A stretch of 34,263 nt of DNA, from NCBI GenBank assembly GCA_002413045.1, contig DHWF01000044.1, positions 36,281 through 70,543 of the forward strand, given 5' to 3'. The stretch's first letter is position 1, and every line of letters begins with the position of its first letter. Of this stretch, positions 20,775 to 29,194 are shown piece by piece. This DNA comes from Chloroflexi bacterium UBA5189. Its GTDB lineage: Bacteria; Chloroflexota; Limnocylindria; Limnocylindrales; CSP1-4. The notes beneath the pieces were generated by a model. It was not told the origin of the DNA. It saw nothing but the letters and a program-made list of their open reading frames with translations, and made no database searches. Position numbers and translations under genes: made by a program.

Positions 20775-21720
20775 CGCGGCGCCGGACATTCGCCGAATCG
20801 CCGTTCCCACCGACGGGCGGCGCGGCCGCGCCGACCGCTGGGCGGCGGACCTGAGCGGGCTGTCCCGGAGCCACGTCCAGCGCCTGATCTCGGACGGTGG
20901 CCTGACGATGGACGGCCACGCGGTGAAGGCGAACACCTTCGTCGAGCCGGGCGCGGTCCTCGAGCTCACCGTGCCGCCGCCCAAGGCCGCCGAACCGATC
21001 GCCCAGCCGGAGATCCCCGTCGACGTGGTCTACGAGGACGACGACCTGCTGATCGTCAACAAGCCGGCCGGCCTGGTCGTGCATCCCTCGGCGGGGCACG
21101 ATTCCGGCACGCTCGTCAACGCGCTGCTCGGCATGGGCGGCGCCCTCGCGCCGAGTGGGATCGCCGGGGTTCAACGTCCGGGGATCGTCCATCGGCTGGA
21201 TCGCGACACGAGCGGGCTGCTCATGGTCGCGCGCAACGACGCGGCCCAGGCATCGCTGCAGGCGCAGCTAAAGGCGCGGCGGGTCAAGAAGACGTATCTG
21301 GCGCTGGTCATGGGCGTCGTGGCGGCGGCGGCCGGCCGGATCGAGGCGCCGATCGGACGCGACCCGGGTCGGCGCACGCGGATGGCGGTCGTCCCGGACG
21401 GGCGCCAGTCGACGACCGGCTACCGCGTCCGCGAGCGGTTCGCCGGCTGGACCCTCCTCGAGCTCGACCTGATCAGTGGAAGAACGCACCAGATCCGGGT
21501 CCACGTCGAGGCGATCGGCTACCCGGTCGCGGGCGACCTGCTGTACGGCACGGGCACGTCTCGCCGCGGTCCTGACGGGCTCCGTCGGCTGTTCCTCCAC
21601 GCCTGGCGGCTCGAGCTCACGTCGCCATCCACCGGCCGGCTCATCCGCGCCGAGGCGCCGCTCCCGCAGGAGCTCGAGGACGTCCTCGCGGGCATGCGCG
21701 CCAGGGCGTCGCTCGCGTGA
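20767..21720 (+). CDS. rluD: RluA/RluD-family 23S rRNA pseudouridine synthase
   Basis: 317 residues. An N-terminal S4-like RNA-binding segment (SGLSRSHVQRLISDGGLTMDG, about 30-50) is followed by the catalytic domain: VVYEDDDLLIVNKPAGLVVHP, then GIVHRLDRDTSGLLMVAR with the catalytic Asp D145, then LISGRTHQIRVH and GYPVAGDLLYG. It converts specific uridines in rRNA to pseudouridine; the exact site (RluD-type is most likely from the lspA neighbour) is inferred. The ATG lies 8 bp inside the end of lspA, a usual coupled arrangement. Confidence 0.94.
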   Translation: MPDAAPDIRRIAVPTDGRRGRADRWAADLSGLSRSHVQRLISDGGLTMDGHAVKANTFVEPGAVLELTVPPPKAAEPIAQPEIPVDVVYEDDDLLIVNKPAGLVVHPSAGHDSGTLVNALLGMGGALAPSGIAGVQRPGIVHRLDRDTSGLLMVARNDAAQASLQAQLKARRVKKTYLALVMGVVAAAAGRIEAPIGRDPGRRTRMAVVPDGRQSTTGYRVRERFAGWTLLELDLISGRTHQIRVHVEAIGYPVAGDLLYGTGTSRRGPDGLRRLFLHAWRLELTSPSTGRLIRAEAPLPQELEDVLAGMRARASLA

Positions 21721-22343
21721 CGCGCGAGGCGAGCGTCCAGGGCGCGCCGGGAGCGATGCTCGTCATCGTGTCCGGCCCCTCCGGCGTGGGCAAGGACACC
21801 GTGATCACCGCCCTCGCGACGATGCCCGCAGACCCGGAGCGCCATTTCGTCGTCACGTGCACCACCCGGCCGCGGCGCCCGTACGAGGTCGATGGCGTCC
21901 ACTACCACTTCCTCGACCAGCAGACATTCGAGGAGCGCCGGACGGCGGGCGGCTTCCTCGAGTCGAACAATGTGCACGGCTACTGGTACGGCACACCGCG
22001 CAACGAGGTCCGCGAGGCGCTGGTCGCCGGCCACGACGTCGTCCTCAAGATCGACGTCCAGGGCGCCGCGGTCGTCAAGCAGAAGGTGCCCGACGCGCTG
22101 CTGGTGTTCCTCGTGCCACCCTCGCTGGAGGACCTGTTCTCGCGCCTCCGCAACCGCGCGACGGAGACCGCCGACGAGCTCGACCTCCGGCAGCGGAACG
22201 CGGCGATCGAGCTGGCGCGCGCCGAGGACTACGACTACGTCGTCCCGAACGAGACCGACCAGGTCGAGCGGACGGCCGAGCGCATCGACGACATCGTCCT
22301 GGCCGAGAAGGCAGCCCACCCGGACCGCCGCACCCGGGTCTGA
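21717..22343 (+). CDS. gmk: Guanylate kinase
   Basis: 208 residues. The P-loop is MLVIVSGPSGVGKDT (14-28); the residue after the P-loop Lys is Asp where Ser or Gly is usual. The GMP-binding region runs CTTRPRRPYEVDGVHYHFL, then FLESNNVHGYWYGTP and KIDVQGAAVVK. It phosphorylates GMP to GDP with ATP. The GTG at 21717 overlaps the rluD stop (GTGA); an internal ATG at 21756 immediately before the P-loop strand is an alternative. priA follows after 4 bp, whereas rpoZ, often placed after gmk, is not here. Confidence 0.95.
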   Translation: MTREASVQGAPGAMLVIVSGPSGVGKDTVITALATMPADPERHFVVTCTTRPRRPYEVDGVHYHFLDQQTFEERRTAGGFLESNNVHGYWYGTPRNEVREALVAGHDVVLKIDVQGAAVVKQKVPDALLVFLVPPSLEDLFSRLRNRATETADELDLRQRNAAIELARAEDYDYVVPNETDQVERTAERIDDIVLAEKAAHPDRRTRV

Positions 22344-22347
22344 CGGC

Positions 22348-24795
22348 ATGACGGCCCGCCGGATCGTCGCGGTCGCGGTCGACGCGGCCGGCGGTGCCGG
22401 CCTGCGCCCGTACTCGTACCTCGTTCCGGACGCCCTGGCGGATCTCGCCGCCGGCGAGGCCGTCCTCGTCGAGTTCGGGCGGCGCCAGGCGCTCGGGATG
22501 GTGCTCGGGCCGGGCGTCGAGGTCCCCGGAGTCGAGACAAAGCCGGTCGTCGACCGCGTCCGAACCGACGGGCCGCTGCTGCCCGAGCTCGGCATGCGCC
22601 TCGCCGGCTGGATCGCCACCCGCTACCTCGCGCCGCCCGCGCTGACGCTGCGGGCGATGCTTCCGCCCGGGCTGCTGGAGCGGCTCGAGCTCGTCGCCGA
22701 GCGGCGCCCGGAGGACGGGGCCGGACCACGAGACGACCTCGCACCCGAGGACGAGACGATCCTCAAGGCCCTCGCCGCGGGACCGCGGCCGGTGCGCGGC
22801 CTCGGCGCAGGGGAGGGCCGGCCTGCGTTGCTGCGGCGCCTCCGCGGGCTGGAGGCGAACGGGCTCGTCGACCTCGACTGGACGCTGATCGCTGCGGGCG
22901 CGGGGCCGCGCTGGGTCCGGTACGTGCGCGCCACGGAACCCGCCGCGGAACTCGCCACGCCTGCGCCTCGACTGGGGCCGCGGCAGCGCGCGCTCCTGGA
23001 GGACCTGGCCGCGGGTCCGCCCGACGGGCTGCCGGCGCCCGAGCTCGCGGCGCGCCACGGCTCGTCGACGGTCGCAACCCTGGCCCGCCGCGGGCTCGTC
23101 GCCATCGACGCCCGCGAGGCGCCGCGCCAGCCGTTGGCGACCCGCCCGGTCGGGCGGCGTGGAGCCCGACCGGCCGGGAGCGAGCTGAGCGAAGAACAGG
23201 AGGCCGCGGTCACCGCGGTCGAGCGCGCCGCCGCGGCCGGCAGCTCCCGCACGATGCTGCTCGACGGCGTCACCGGCAGCGGCAAGACCGCGATCTACGT
23301 CGAGCTACTCGCGCGAACCCTCGCCCGAGGCCGGCCGGCGCTCGTGCTCGTGCCCGAGATCTCGCTCGCGTTGCCCCTCGTGGATCGATTGCGCGCCGAC
23401 CTCGCCGCCCGCGTCGCAGTGCTCCACTCGGGGCTCGGCGATGGCGAGCGCGCCGACGAGTGGCGGCGGATCCGGCGCGGCGACGTCGACGTGGTCGTCG
23501 GGACGCGGCTCGCCGTGCTCGCGCCGATGGCCGACGTCGGGCTGGTCATCGTCGATGAGGAGCACGACGCGGCCTACAAGAGTGATCGGACGCCGCGGCT
23601 GCAGGCCCGCGACACGGCCATCGCGCTCGGCGGGCTCGCCGGGGCGCCGGTCGTGCTGGGCTCCGCCACGCCATCGGTCGAGACCGAGGGCCACGCGCGC
23701 GATGGATCGATCGTGCGAGTCCGGCTCACGTCCCGCCTATCTGGCGCGGCGCCAGGGGTCGAGGTGGTCGACCTGCGCGCGGAGCTCGCCGCGGGCAACC
23801 TGGGCATGCTCTCGCGCGCGCTCGCCACAGGTCTCGCGGAGCTGGGCGAGGGCGAGCAGGCGATCCTCGTGATCAACCGGCGCGGCACCGCGTCGGTGGT
23901 CCTGTGCCGCGACTGCGGCTACGTGGCCGCGTGCCCGGACTGCACCCGGCCGCTCGTCTACCACCAGGCCGGCCAGACGCTGCGTTGTCACCACTGCGGC
24001 CGCGCCTGGCCGATGCCGACGCGCTGCCCCAACTGCGCCTCGGCCCGGATCAAGTACCTCGGCGGCGGGACGGAGCGGCTCGAGCGCGAGGTCAAGGATC
24101 GCTACCCGGGGCTGCGCGTCGGACGGCTGGATCGCGACGTCGTCGAGCGCAAAGGCGCCGCGGAGCGCGTCGTCGACGCGTTCACCGACGGCCGACTCGA
24201 CGTCCTCGTCGGGACGAGCCTCGTCACGAAGGGCCTCGACATCCCGGCCGTGACGCTCGTCGGCGTCGTGTCCGCCGATGTCGCCCTCAACCTGCCCGAC
24301 GAGCGCGCCGCCGAGCGGACGTACCAGCTGCTCGCCCAGGCCGTGGGTCGGGCGGGTCGCGGCGAGCTGCCCGGCCGCGCGATCATCCAGACCTACCAGC
24401 CGGAGCACCCGGCGATCGTCGCGGTCGCCGAGGGTCGCGCCGCCGCGTTCTACGACGCGGAGCTGGAGCTCCGGCGCCGCTTCGGGTCACCGCCGTTCGG
24501 GCGGCTGATCAAGCTGACGGTTGCGCTGCCGGACCGGGCCGAGGCGGAGCGGGTCGGGCGCGAGCTCGTCGAGACGCTTCGGGCGCGCGCGGCGGCCACG
24601 GCGGCCACGTCGGCCACTGTGGCGAGCGCGACCAACATCGTCCAGGTGAGCGGCCCGGCACCGGCGTTCATCGCGAAACGCGGCGACCGCTGGCGCTTCA
24701 ATGTGGTCCTCCGCGGCGACGACCCCGTCCGTCTGCTGGATCCGCAGCCGGGCGTCCCGTGGTCGATCGACGTGGACCCTGAAACGCTCCTCTGA
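22348..24795 (+). CDS. priA: Primosomal replication restart protein PriA (helicase)
   Basis: 815 residues. The N-terminal 3'-DNA-end-binding domain (about 1-105) starts RIVAVAVDAAGG and PYSYLVPDAL. The winged-helix region follows. The helicase domain has Walker A GVTGSGKTAIY (K313), DEEHD (D403-H406) and GSATPSVE. The zinc-binding cluster spans about 520-560 with eight cysteines in pairs (CRDC, CPDC, CHHC, CPNC). Motifs VGTSLVTKGLDIP and QAVGRAGR lie in the second RecA lobe. It reloads the replisome at stalled forks. Near the C-terminus there is an Ala/Thr/Ser low-complexity stretch (about 748-765). End of the ileS-to-priA chain. Confidence 0.95.
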   Translation: MTARRIVAVAVDAAGGAGLRPYSYLVPDALADLAAGEAVLVEFGRRQALGMVLGPGVEVPGVETKPVVDRVRTDGPLLPELGMRLAGWIATRYLAPPALTLRAMLPPGLLERLELVAERRPEDGAGPRDDLAPEDETILKALAAGPRPVRGLGAGEGRPALLRRLRGLEANGLVDLDWTLIAAGAGPRWVRYVRATEPAAELATPAPRLGPRQRALLEDLAAGPPDGLPAPELAARHGSSTVATLARRGLVAIDAREAPRQPLATRPVGRRGARPAGSELSEEQEAAVTAVERAAAAGSSRTMLLDGVTGSGKTAIYVELLARTLARGRPALVLVPEISLALPLVDRLRADLAARVAVLHSGLGDGERADEWRRIRRGDVDVVVGTRLAVLAPMADVGLVIVDEEHDAAYKSDRTPRLQARDTAIALGGLAGAPVVLGSATPSVETEGHARDGSIVRVRLTSRLSGAAPGVEVVDLRAELAAGNLGMLSRALATGLAELGEGEQAILVINRRGTASVVLCRDCGYVAACPDCTRPLVYHQAGQTLRCHHCGRAWPMPTRCPNCASARIKYLGGGTERLEREVKDRYPGLRVGRLDRDVVERKGAAERVVDAFTDGRLDVLVGTSLVTKGLDIPAVTLVGVVSADVALNLPDERAAERTYQLLAQAVGRAGRGELPGRAIIQTYQPEHPAIVAVAEGRAAAFYDAELELRRRFGSPPFGRLIKLTVALPDRAEAERVGRELVETLRARAAATAATSATVASATNIVQVSGPAPAFIAKRGDRWRFNVVLRGDDPVRLLDPQPGVPWSIDVDPETLL

Positions 24796-24839
24796 CGCTC
24801 AGCGGGTGCTCGATTCATGTCAGAAATGGGGATCGGGCG

Positions 24840-24845
24840 TACCCT
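24840..24845 (+). promoter_or_regulatory. Possible -10 element of the 24903 gene
   Basis: TACCCT lies 57 bp before the ATG, in the only non-coding gap (about 107 bp) between priA and the next gene. An SD (GAGGAGA, about 24890-24896) precedes the ATG. Confidence 0.3.
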
Positions 24846-24902
24846 TGCCCGGACGGCCGCGCAATCAACACTCCAGCGGCGCGTCACCATGAGGAGACAC
24901 CC

Positions 24903-25361
24903 ATGACCGATTCGACCACCAAGACCGAGGGCGAGATGGGCTCGTCGAGCGACGACACGTTCACCTGGACTGAGCCCGAGCAGACCTCCAGCACGGGCAG
25001 CCAGAAGGCCCAGGAGTGGCTCAGCCAGCTCCAGGGGATGATCGAGAACCTGGCCACGCAGGCGGCCCCGGTCGTCCGCGAGGTCGGCGCGAAGGCCGCC
25101 GAGCTTGCCGCGATGGCGGGCGAGAAGGCCGGCCCGCTGGCCCAGCGCGCCGCCGTGTTCACCGAGAACGCCGGTCACAAGATCGCCGAGCGGTCGCGTG
25201 ACCTCGCCGTCGACCTCCGCAACCAGGCAGCGGCGGCCAAGGCGGCCAACACGGCCAGCATCGCGGGCACCGACGACGTCGCGGAGATCGCGCCCGAGCC
25301 GATGACCGCCGACGAGTCGACCAGCATGGCCGACGAGCGCACCACCTCCGGCGTCGCCTGA
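24903..25361 (+). CDS. Hypothetical helical protein (LEA/apolipoprotein-like composition)
   Basis: 152 residues, not recognised. Acidic, Ser/Thr-rich ends flank a central Ala-rich amphipathic helix (about 35-115) with regularly spaced charged residues, such as APVVREVGAKAAELAAMAGE and AQRAAVFTENAGHKIAERSR. The pattern resembles LEA- or apolipoprotein-like surface helices but no family can be named. No signal peptide or membrane helix. It sits between priA and def, which are adjacent in many genomes, and has its own probable promoter and a good SD. Confidence 0.8.
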   Translation: MTDSTTKTEGEMGSSSDDTFTWTEPEQTSSTGSQKAQEWLSQLQGMIENLATQAAPVVREVGAKAAELAAMAGEKAGPLAQRAAVFTENAGHKIAERSRDLAVDLRNQAAAAKAANTASIAGTDDVAEIAPEPMTADESTSMADERTTSGVA

Positions 25362-25394
25362 GCGACGCACCCGGGCGGACGCTGAGCTCGACCG

Positions 25395-25400
25395 TATACT
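25395..25400 (+). promoter_or_regulatory. -10 element, leaderless start of def
   Basis: TATACT followed by 7 bp and GTG (25408), with no SD. The expected transcription start coincides with the start codon. Confidence 0.5.
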
Positions 25401-25407
25401 CGGCCGC

Positions 25408-25962
25408 GTGAGCGTCCGCCCAATCGTTCTCCTCGGAGACCCGCGTCTCCGGATCAAAGGCCAGCCGGTCGAGAGCTTCGGCCGGTTCCTGCACGGCCTG
25501 CTCGATGACCTCGCGCACACCATGCGTGACGCGCCGGGCGTCGGCCTCGCGGCACCGCAGATCGGCGAGGCCCTCTCCGTGTGCGTCGTCGAGGTCGAGG
25601 ATCACCTGTTCGAGCTCGTCAACCCAAAGATCGTGAAGTCCAGCGGGGACGACCGCGATCTGGAGGGCTGTCTCTCGATTCCGGGCTATGCCGCGTACGT
25701 GACCCGGCGTGAACGCGTGTGGGTCGTGGCGCAGGACCGGCGCGGGCGACGCATCCGCGTTGCGGGCTCCGGCCTGCTCGGGCGCGCCTTCCAGCACGAG
25801 CTCGACCACCTCGACGGCAAGCTCTACATCGACTACCTCGACTCGATGGACGAGCTGATCTCGGTGACACCGCGCGACGAGGACGACGACGAGGCCGGCG
25901 GGGACGGCGACGCGGAGCGCGACGGCGAGACCGCCGGCGTTCGAACGCCCGCCCTGGCATGA
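25408..25962 (+). CDS. def: Peptide deformylase
   Basis: 184 residues. All three deformylase motifs are present: GVGLAAPQIG (44-53), EGCLSIPG with metal ligand C88, and QHELDHLDG with H130, E131 and H134. It removes the formyl group from the N-terminal Met of new proteins, using Fe2+ or a similar metal. After the core (about 160) there is an acidic tail (DEDDDEAGGDGDAE) absent from most deformylases. The stop overlaps the fmt ATG (ATGA). This gene undoes the reaction of its neighbour fmt on the translated product. Confidence 0.96.
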   Translation: MSVRPIVLLGDPRLRIKGQPVESFGRFLHGLLDDLAHTMRDAPGVGLAAPQIGEALSVCVVEVEDHLFELVNPKIVKSSGDDRDLEGCLSIPGYAAYVTRRERVWVVAQDRRGRRIRVAGSGLLGRAFQHELDHLDGKLYIDYLDSMDELISVTPRDEDDDEAGGDGDAERDGETAGVRTPALA

Positions 25963-26936
25963 CCGCCGGTCCGGCCCCCCAGCGGGCGGCCGAGCCGGCT
26001 CGAACCATCTTCTTCGGCTCCGGGGCGTTCGCAGTCCCGATCCTCGACGCGCTCGCGCAGCTGTCCGCAGCCCGGATTGTTGCCGTGGTCACCGCCCCCG
26101 ACCGACCGGCGGGTCGCTCCCGCGCCCTCATGGCGACGCCGGTCGCGGAGCGGGCGACCGCGCTCGGGCTGCCGGTCCTGCGGCCGGCACGCGTGCGGGC
26201 ACCCGAAGCGGTCGCCGAGATCGCCGCGGTCCGGCCGGACCTCGGCGTGCTCGCCGACTACGGGCAGATCGTCCCGGCTGCGCTCCTCGACCTTCCTTCC
26301 CACGGCATCCTGAATGTCCATCCGTCGCTCCTGCCGCGACATCGCGGCGCAACGCCGATCCCGGCCGCGATCGCCGAAGGCGACGCCGAGACGGGCGTGA
26401 CGATCTTTCGGATGGACGAGGGCGTCGATACCGGACCGCTCGTGACGTCCCGCGCCTGGCCGCTCACCGGTTCGGAGCGCGCGCCGGAGCTCGAGGCGGA
26501 GGCCGCTCGGCAGGCGGCGCGGCTCCTGTCCGAGACGATCGCCGGCTGGCTCGCCGGGACGATCACGGCCCGACCGCAACCGGAAGGGGGGACGAGCAGG
26601 ACGCGTCCATTTCGCCGCGAGGACGGCCGCCTCGACCCGCTGCGACCCGCGCCGGAGCTGGAGCGGCGGGTCCGCGCTTACCTGCCCTGGCCCGGGTCGT
26701 TCGTCGATTCGGCGGGCGGCCGGATCTCCGTGCTCGCGGCGTCGGTCGTGGCGGCACGCGTCGGGGACGAGCCCGGGCGGCTGGTCGACGAGGAGGGGCG
26801 GCTCGCGCTCACGACCGCCGACGGCAGGCTCGTGTTCGAGGAGGCGCAGCGGGAGGGCAGGCGGGCGGTCGGCGGCGCGGAGTTCCTGCGCGGCCAGCGC
26901 CAGCTCGTCGACACGGGCATCCTGAGCGGCAAATGA
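25959..26936 (+). CDS. fmt: Methionyl-tRNA formyltransferase
   Basis: 325 residues. The N-terminal formyl-transferase domain has TIFFGSGAFAVPILDAL, VTAPDRPAGR, DYGQIVPAALLDLPSHGILN and the catalytic region VHPSLLPRHRGATPIPAAI, then GVTIFRMDEGVDTGP. The C-terminal domain follows from about 215 (YLPWPGSF). It formylates initiator Met-tRNA with 10-formyl-tetrahydrofolate. Overlaps def at its start and the molybdopterin-subunit gene at its stop, both as ATGA. Confidence 0.95.
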   Translation: MTAGPAPQRAAEPARTIFFGSGAFAVPILDALAQLSAARIVAVVTAPDRPAGRSRALMATPVAERATALGLPVLRPARVRAPEAVAEIAAVRPDLGVLADYGQIVPAALLDLPSHGILNVHPSLLPRHRGATPIPAAIAEGDAETGVTIFRMDEGVDTGPLVTSRAWPLTGSERAPELEAEAARQAARLLSETIAGWLAGTITARPQPEGGTSRTRPFRREDGRLDPLRPAPELERRVRAYLPWPGSFVDSAGGRISVLAASVVAARVGDEPGRLVDEEGRLALTTADGRLVFEEAQREGRRAVGGAEFLRGQRQLVDTGILSGK

Positions 26937-29194
26937 TCGGCACCCCACGCCCACGCCCCGACGCGCCATCCAAGGTCCGCGGCGCCATGCGCTTCGCGTC
27001 GGACCAGCCCAAGCGCGGGCTGCTGCACGGCCGTCTCGTCCTTGCGCAGCGCGCCCACGCCCGCATCGTCTCGATCGACACGAGCGCAGCCGTTGCCGTC
27101 CACGGCGTCGTCGCGGTCCTGACTGCCGCCGATCTCCAGATCACCGCGGAAGGGACGGACCGACTCAGCCGGCCCCTGGCGCGAGCCGAGGTCGTCTTTG
27201 CCGGCGAGCCAGTGGCGCTCGTGGTCGGGCGCACGCCCGCCGCCGCGGCCGATGGCGCGGAGCTCGTCCGAGTGCGACTCCAGGCCCTGCCAACCGTCGT
27301 CGATCCGGAGGCGGCGATGGTCGCCGGTTCCCAGCTGGCACGCGAGGAGCTCGCGACCGAGGGCGATCGCACGGGCGCGATGGACGCCCAGACGCACGCC
27401 GGCGTCGGTGGCGCCAGTGACGAATCGATCGACGCGGAGGACCTCTCGGACAACGTCACGGGCCGCTATCGCTATCGGCAGGGCGACCCGCTCGGGGCGC
27501 TCAGTCGGTCGGCCATCACGCGCGAGGCGTCGTTCACGACCTCGTGGGTCCACCAGGGCTACCTCGAGCCGCACGCCTGCACCGCGTGGGTCGACGCGGA
27601 TGGGACGCTCGTCGTGGAGTCGTCGACGCAGGCGCTGTTCTCGGTCCGCAACGAGGTCGCCAAGGCACTCGGGCTCCAGCAGCGCCAGGTACGCGCCGTC
27701 GGGACGCCGCTCGGCGGCGGGTTCGGCGGCAAGTGGCCGCTGTTCGACACGCTGGCTGCAGCCGCCGCCTGGAAGCTGCGCCGGCCCGTCCGGCTGGCCG
27801 CCACGCGCACGGAGGACTTCGCGGCGACGAATCCGGGCCAGCCGTACGCGACCACGATCAGCCTGTCGGCGGACGCGGAGGGCCGGTTCACCCACCTCGG
27901 CGCCCGCATCGTGACCGACGCCGGCGCGTTCGAGGAGGGCAGCGCCGAGTCGCTCGCCGGCGTGCTCGTCGCGGGTCCCTATGCGTGGCCGGCGGTCGAC
28001 ATCAAGGCGTATGGCGTGCGCACGAACCGGTTCGGCGTCGGGGCGTACCGGGCGCCGAGCGCGCCGCAGATGGCGTTCGCGATCGAGACGACCGTCGACG
28101 AGGTCGCCGGCGCGCTCGGCGTCGATCCCATCGAGCTTCGGCGACGAAACCTGAGCATGGCGGGCGGCCAGATGGTCGACGGCGAGGCGTGGGCCGCCCA
28201 CGGCGCCGCGGAGGTCCTCGATGCGCTCGAGGCAACCGCGACGTGGCGCGACCGCGCAAGCGCGGGAACGGACGAAGGCGTCGGCGTGGCGCTGGGCTAC
28301 TGGCCGGGGGCGACGAACGCGGCCTCGGCGGCCTGTCGCGTTTCGCCTGATGGCAGTATCCAGGTCCTGACCGGCGTCGCCGATATGTCGGGCGTCGCCG
28401 GCGGGTTCCAGGCGATCGTGGCGGATGCCCTCGGGATCTCGCCGGACGCGGTGCAGATCGTGACCGTCGACTCAGATGCCGCCCCGAGCTCGCCCGGCAG
28501 CGGCGGCAGCACGATCACGTACTCGGCCGGTCGCGCGATCCGCGCGGCGGCGGAGGCGGTCGGCGAGCGCCTCCTCGCGGCGGCCGCGCTGCAGCTGGAG
28601 ATCGCCGTCGCGGATCTCGAGCTCGTGGGCGGCGCCGTCCAGCCGCGGGGAACGCCGGACAAGGCGATCCCGCTCGCGAAGCTCGTGCGCGCCCACGCTC
28701 GGGCCGGCCGCGCACCGATCGAGGCTCAGGCGGGCGCCGACGAGCCCAGCCTCGCGCCGTCGGTGTCCGGGCACGTCGTGCGCGTCCGCGTCGACCGCGA
28801 GACCGGCGCCGTCGCGGTCCTCGCCGACCACGTCGTGCAGGACGTCGGCCGGGTGCTGAACGCGGCACTGGTGGTCGGGCAGCAGCACGGCGCCGCGGTG
28901 CAGTCTCTCGGCTGGGCGACGCATGAGCGACTCGTCCACGACGCGAATGGCCAGCTCGTAACGGGGACGTTCCTCGACTACGCCTTGCCGCGCGCCGAAG
29001 ACGTGGGCCGGCTCGAGGCGACGAGCGTCGAGGTGCCGGCGCCGGACGGTCCCCTCGGCGCCAAGGGCATCGGCGAGGCACCGGTGATCGCGGGTGCGGC
29101 GGCCGTCGCGAATGCCATCGCGGCCGCGACAGGCGTCCGCCTGCGCGATCTTCCGATGACGCGGCCGCGCGTCTGGCGCGCCCTCAACCCATGA
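26933..29194 (+). CDS. Xanthine dehydrogenase-family molybdopterin-binding subunit (orphan large subunit)
   Basis: 753 residues, the usual length for a CoxL/XdhA-type large subunit. The first domain (about 10-110) starts KVRGAMRFASD. Cofactor and active-site motifs: HQGYLEPHACTAW, GGGFGGK (261-267), GAYRAPSAPQM, SSPGSGGSTITYSAG and GAKGIGEAPV with E715 as the probable catalytic glutamate. The AYRAPS loop lacks the cysteine of true CO dehydrogenase (AYRCS type), so the substrate is more likely a purine, aldehyde or other heterocycle; not determinable here. The FeS and FAD subunits that normally accompany it are absent in the window. It overlaps fmt and rlmN by ATGA junctions, so it is embedded in a translation-related operon. 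Confidence 0.9.
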   Translation: MIGTPRPRPDAPSKVRGAMRFASDQPKRGLLHGRLVLAQRAHARIVSIDTSAAVAVHGVVAVLTAADLQITAEGTDRLSRPLARAEVVFAGEPVALVVGRTPAAAADGAELVRVRLQALPTVVDPEAAMVAGSQLAREELATEGDRTGAMDAQTHAGVGGASDESIDAEDLSDNVTGRYRYRQGDPLGALSRSAITREASFTTSWVHQGYLEPHACTAWVDADGTLVVESSTQALFSVRNEVAKALGLQQRQVRAVGTPLGGGFGGKWPLFDTLAAAAAWKLRRPVRLAATRTEDFAATNPGQPYATTISLSADAEGRFTHLGARIVTDAGAFEEGSAESLAGVLVAGPYAWPAVDIKAYGVRTNRFGVGAYRAPSAPQMAFAIETTVDEVAGALGVDPIELRRRNLSMAGGQMVDGEAWAAHGAAEVLDALEATATWRDRASAGTDEGVGVALGYWPGATNAASAACRVSPDGSIQVLTGVADMSGVAGGFQAIVADALGISPDAVQIVTVDSDAAPSSPGSGGSTITYSAGRAIRAAAEAVGERLLAAAALQLEIAVADLELVGGAVQPRGTPDKAIPLAKLVRAHARAGRAPIEAQAGADEPSLAPSVSGHVVRVRVDRETGAVAVLADHVVQDVGRVLNAALVVGQQHGAAVQSLGWATHERLVHDANGQLVTGTFLDYALPRAEDVGRLEATSVEVPAPDGPLGAKGIGEAPVIAGAAAVANAIAAATGVRLRDLPMTRPRVWRALNP

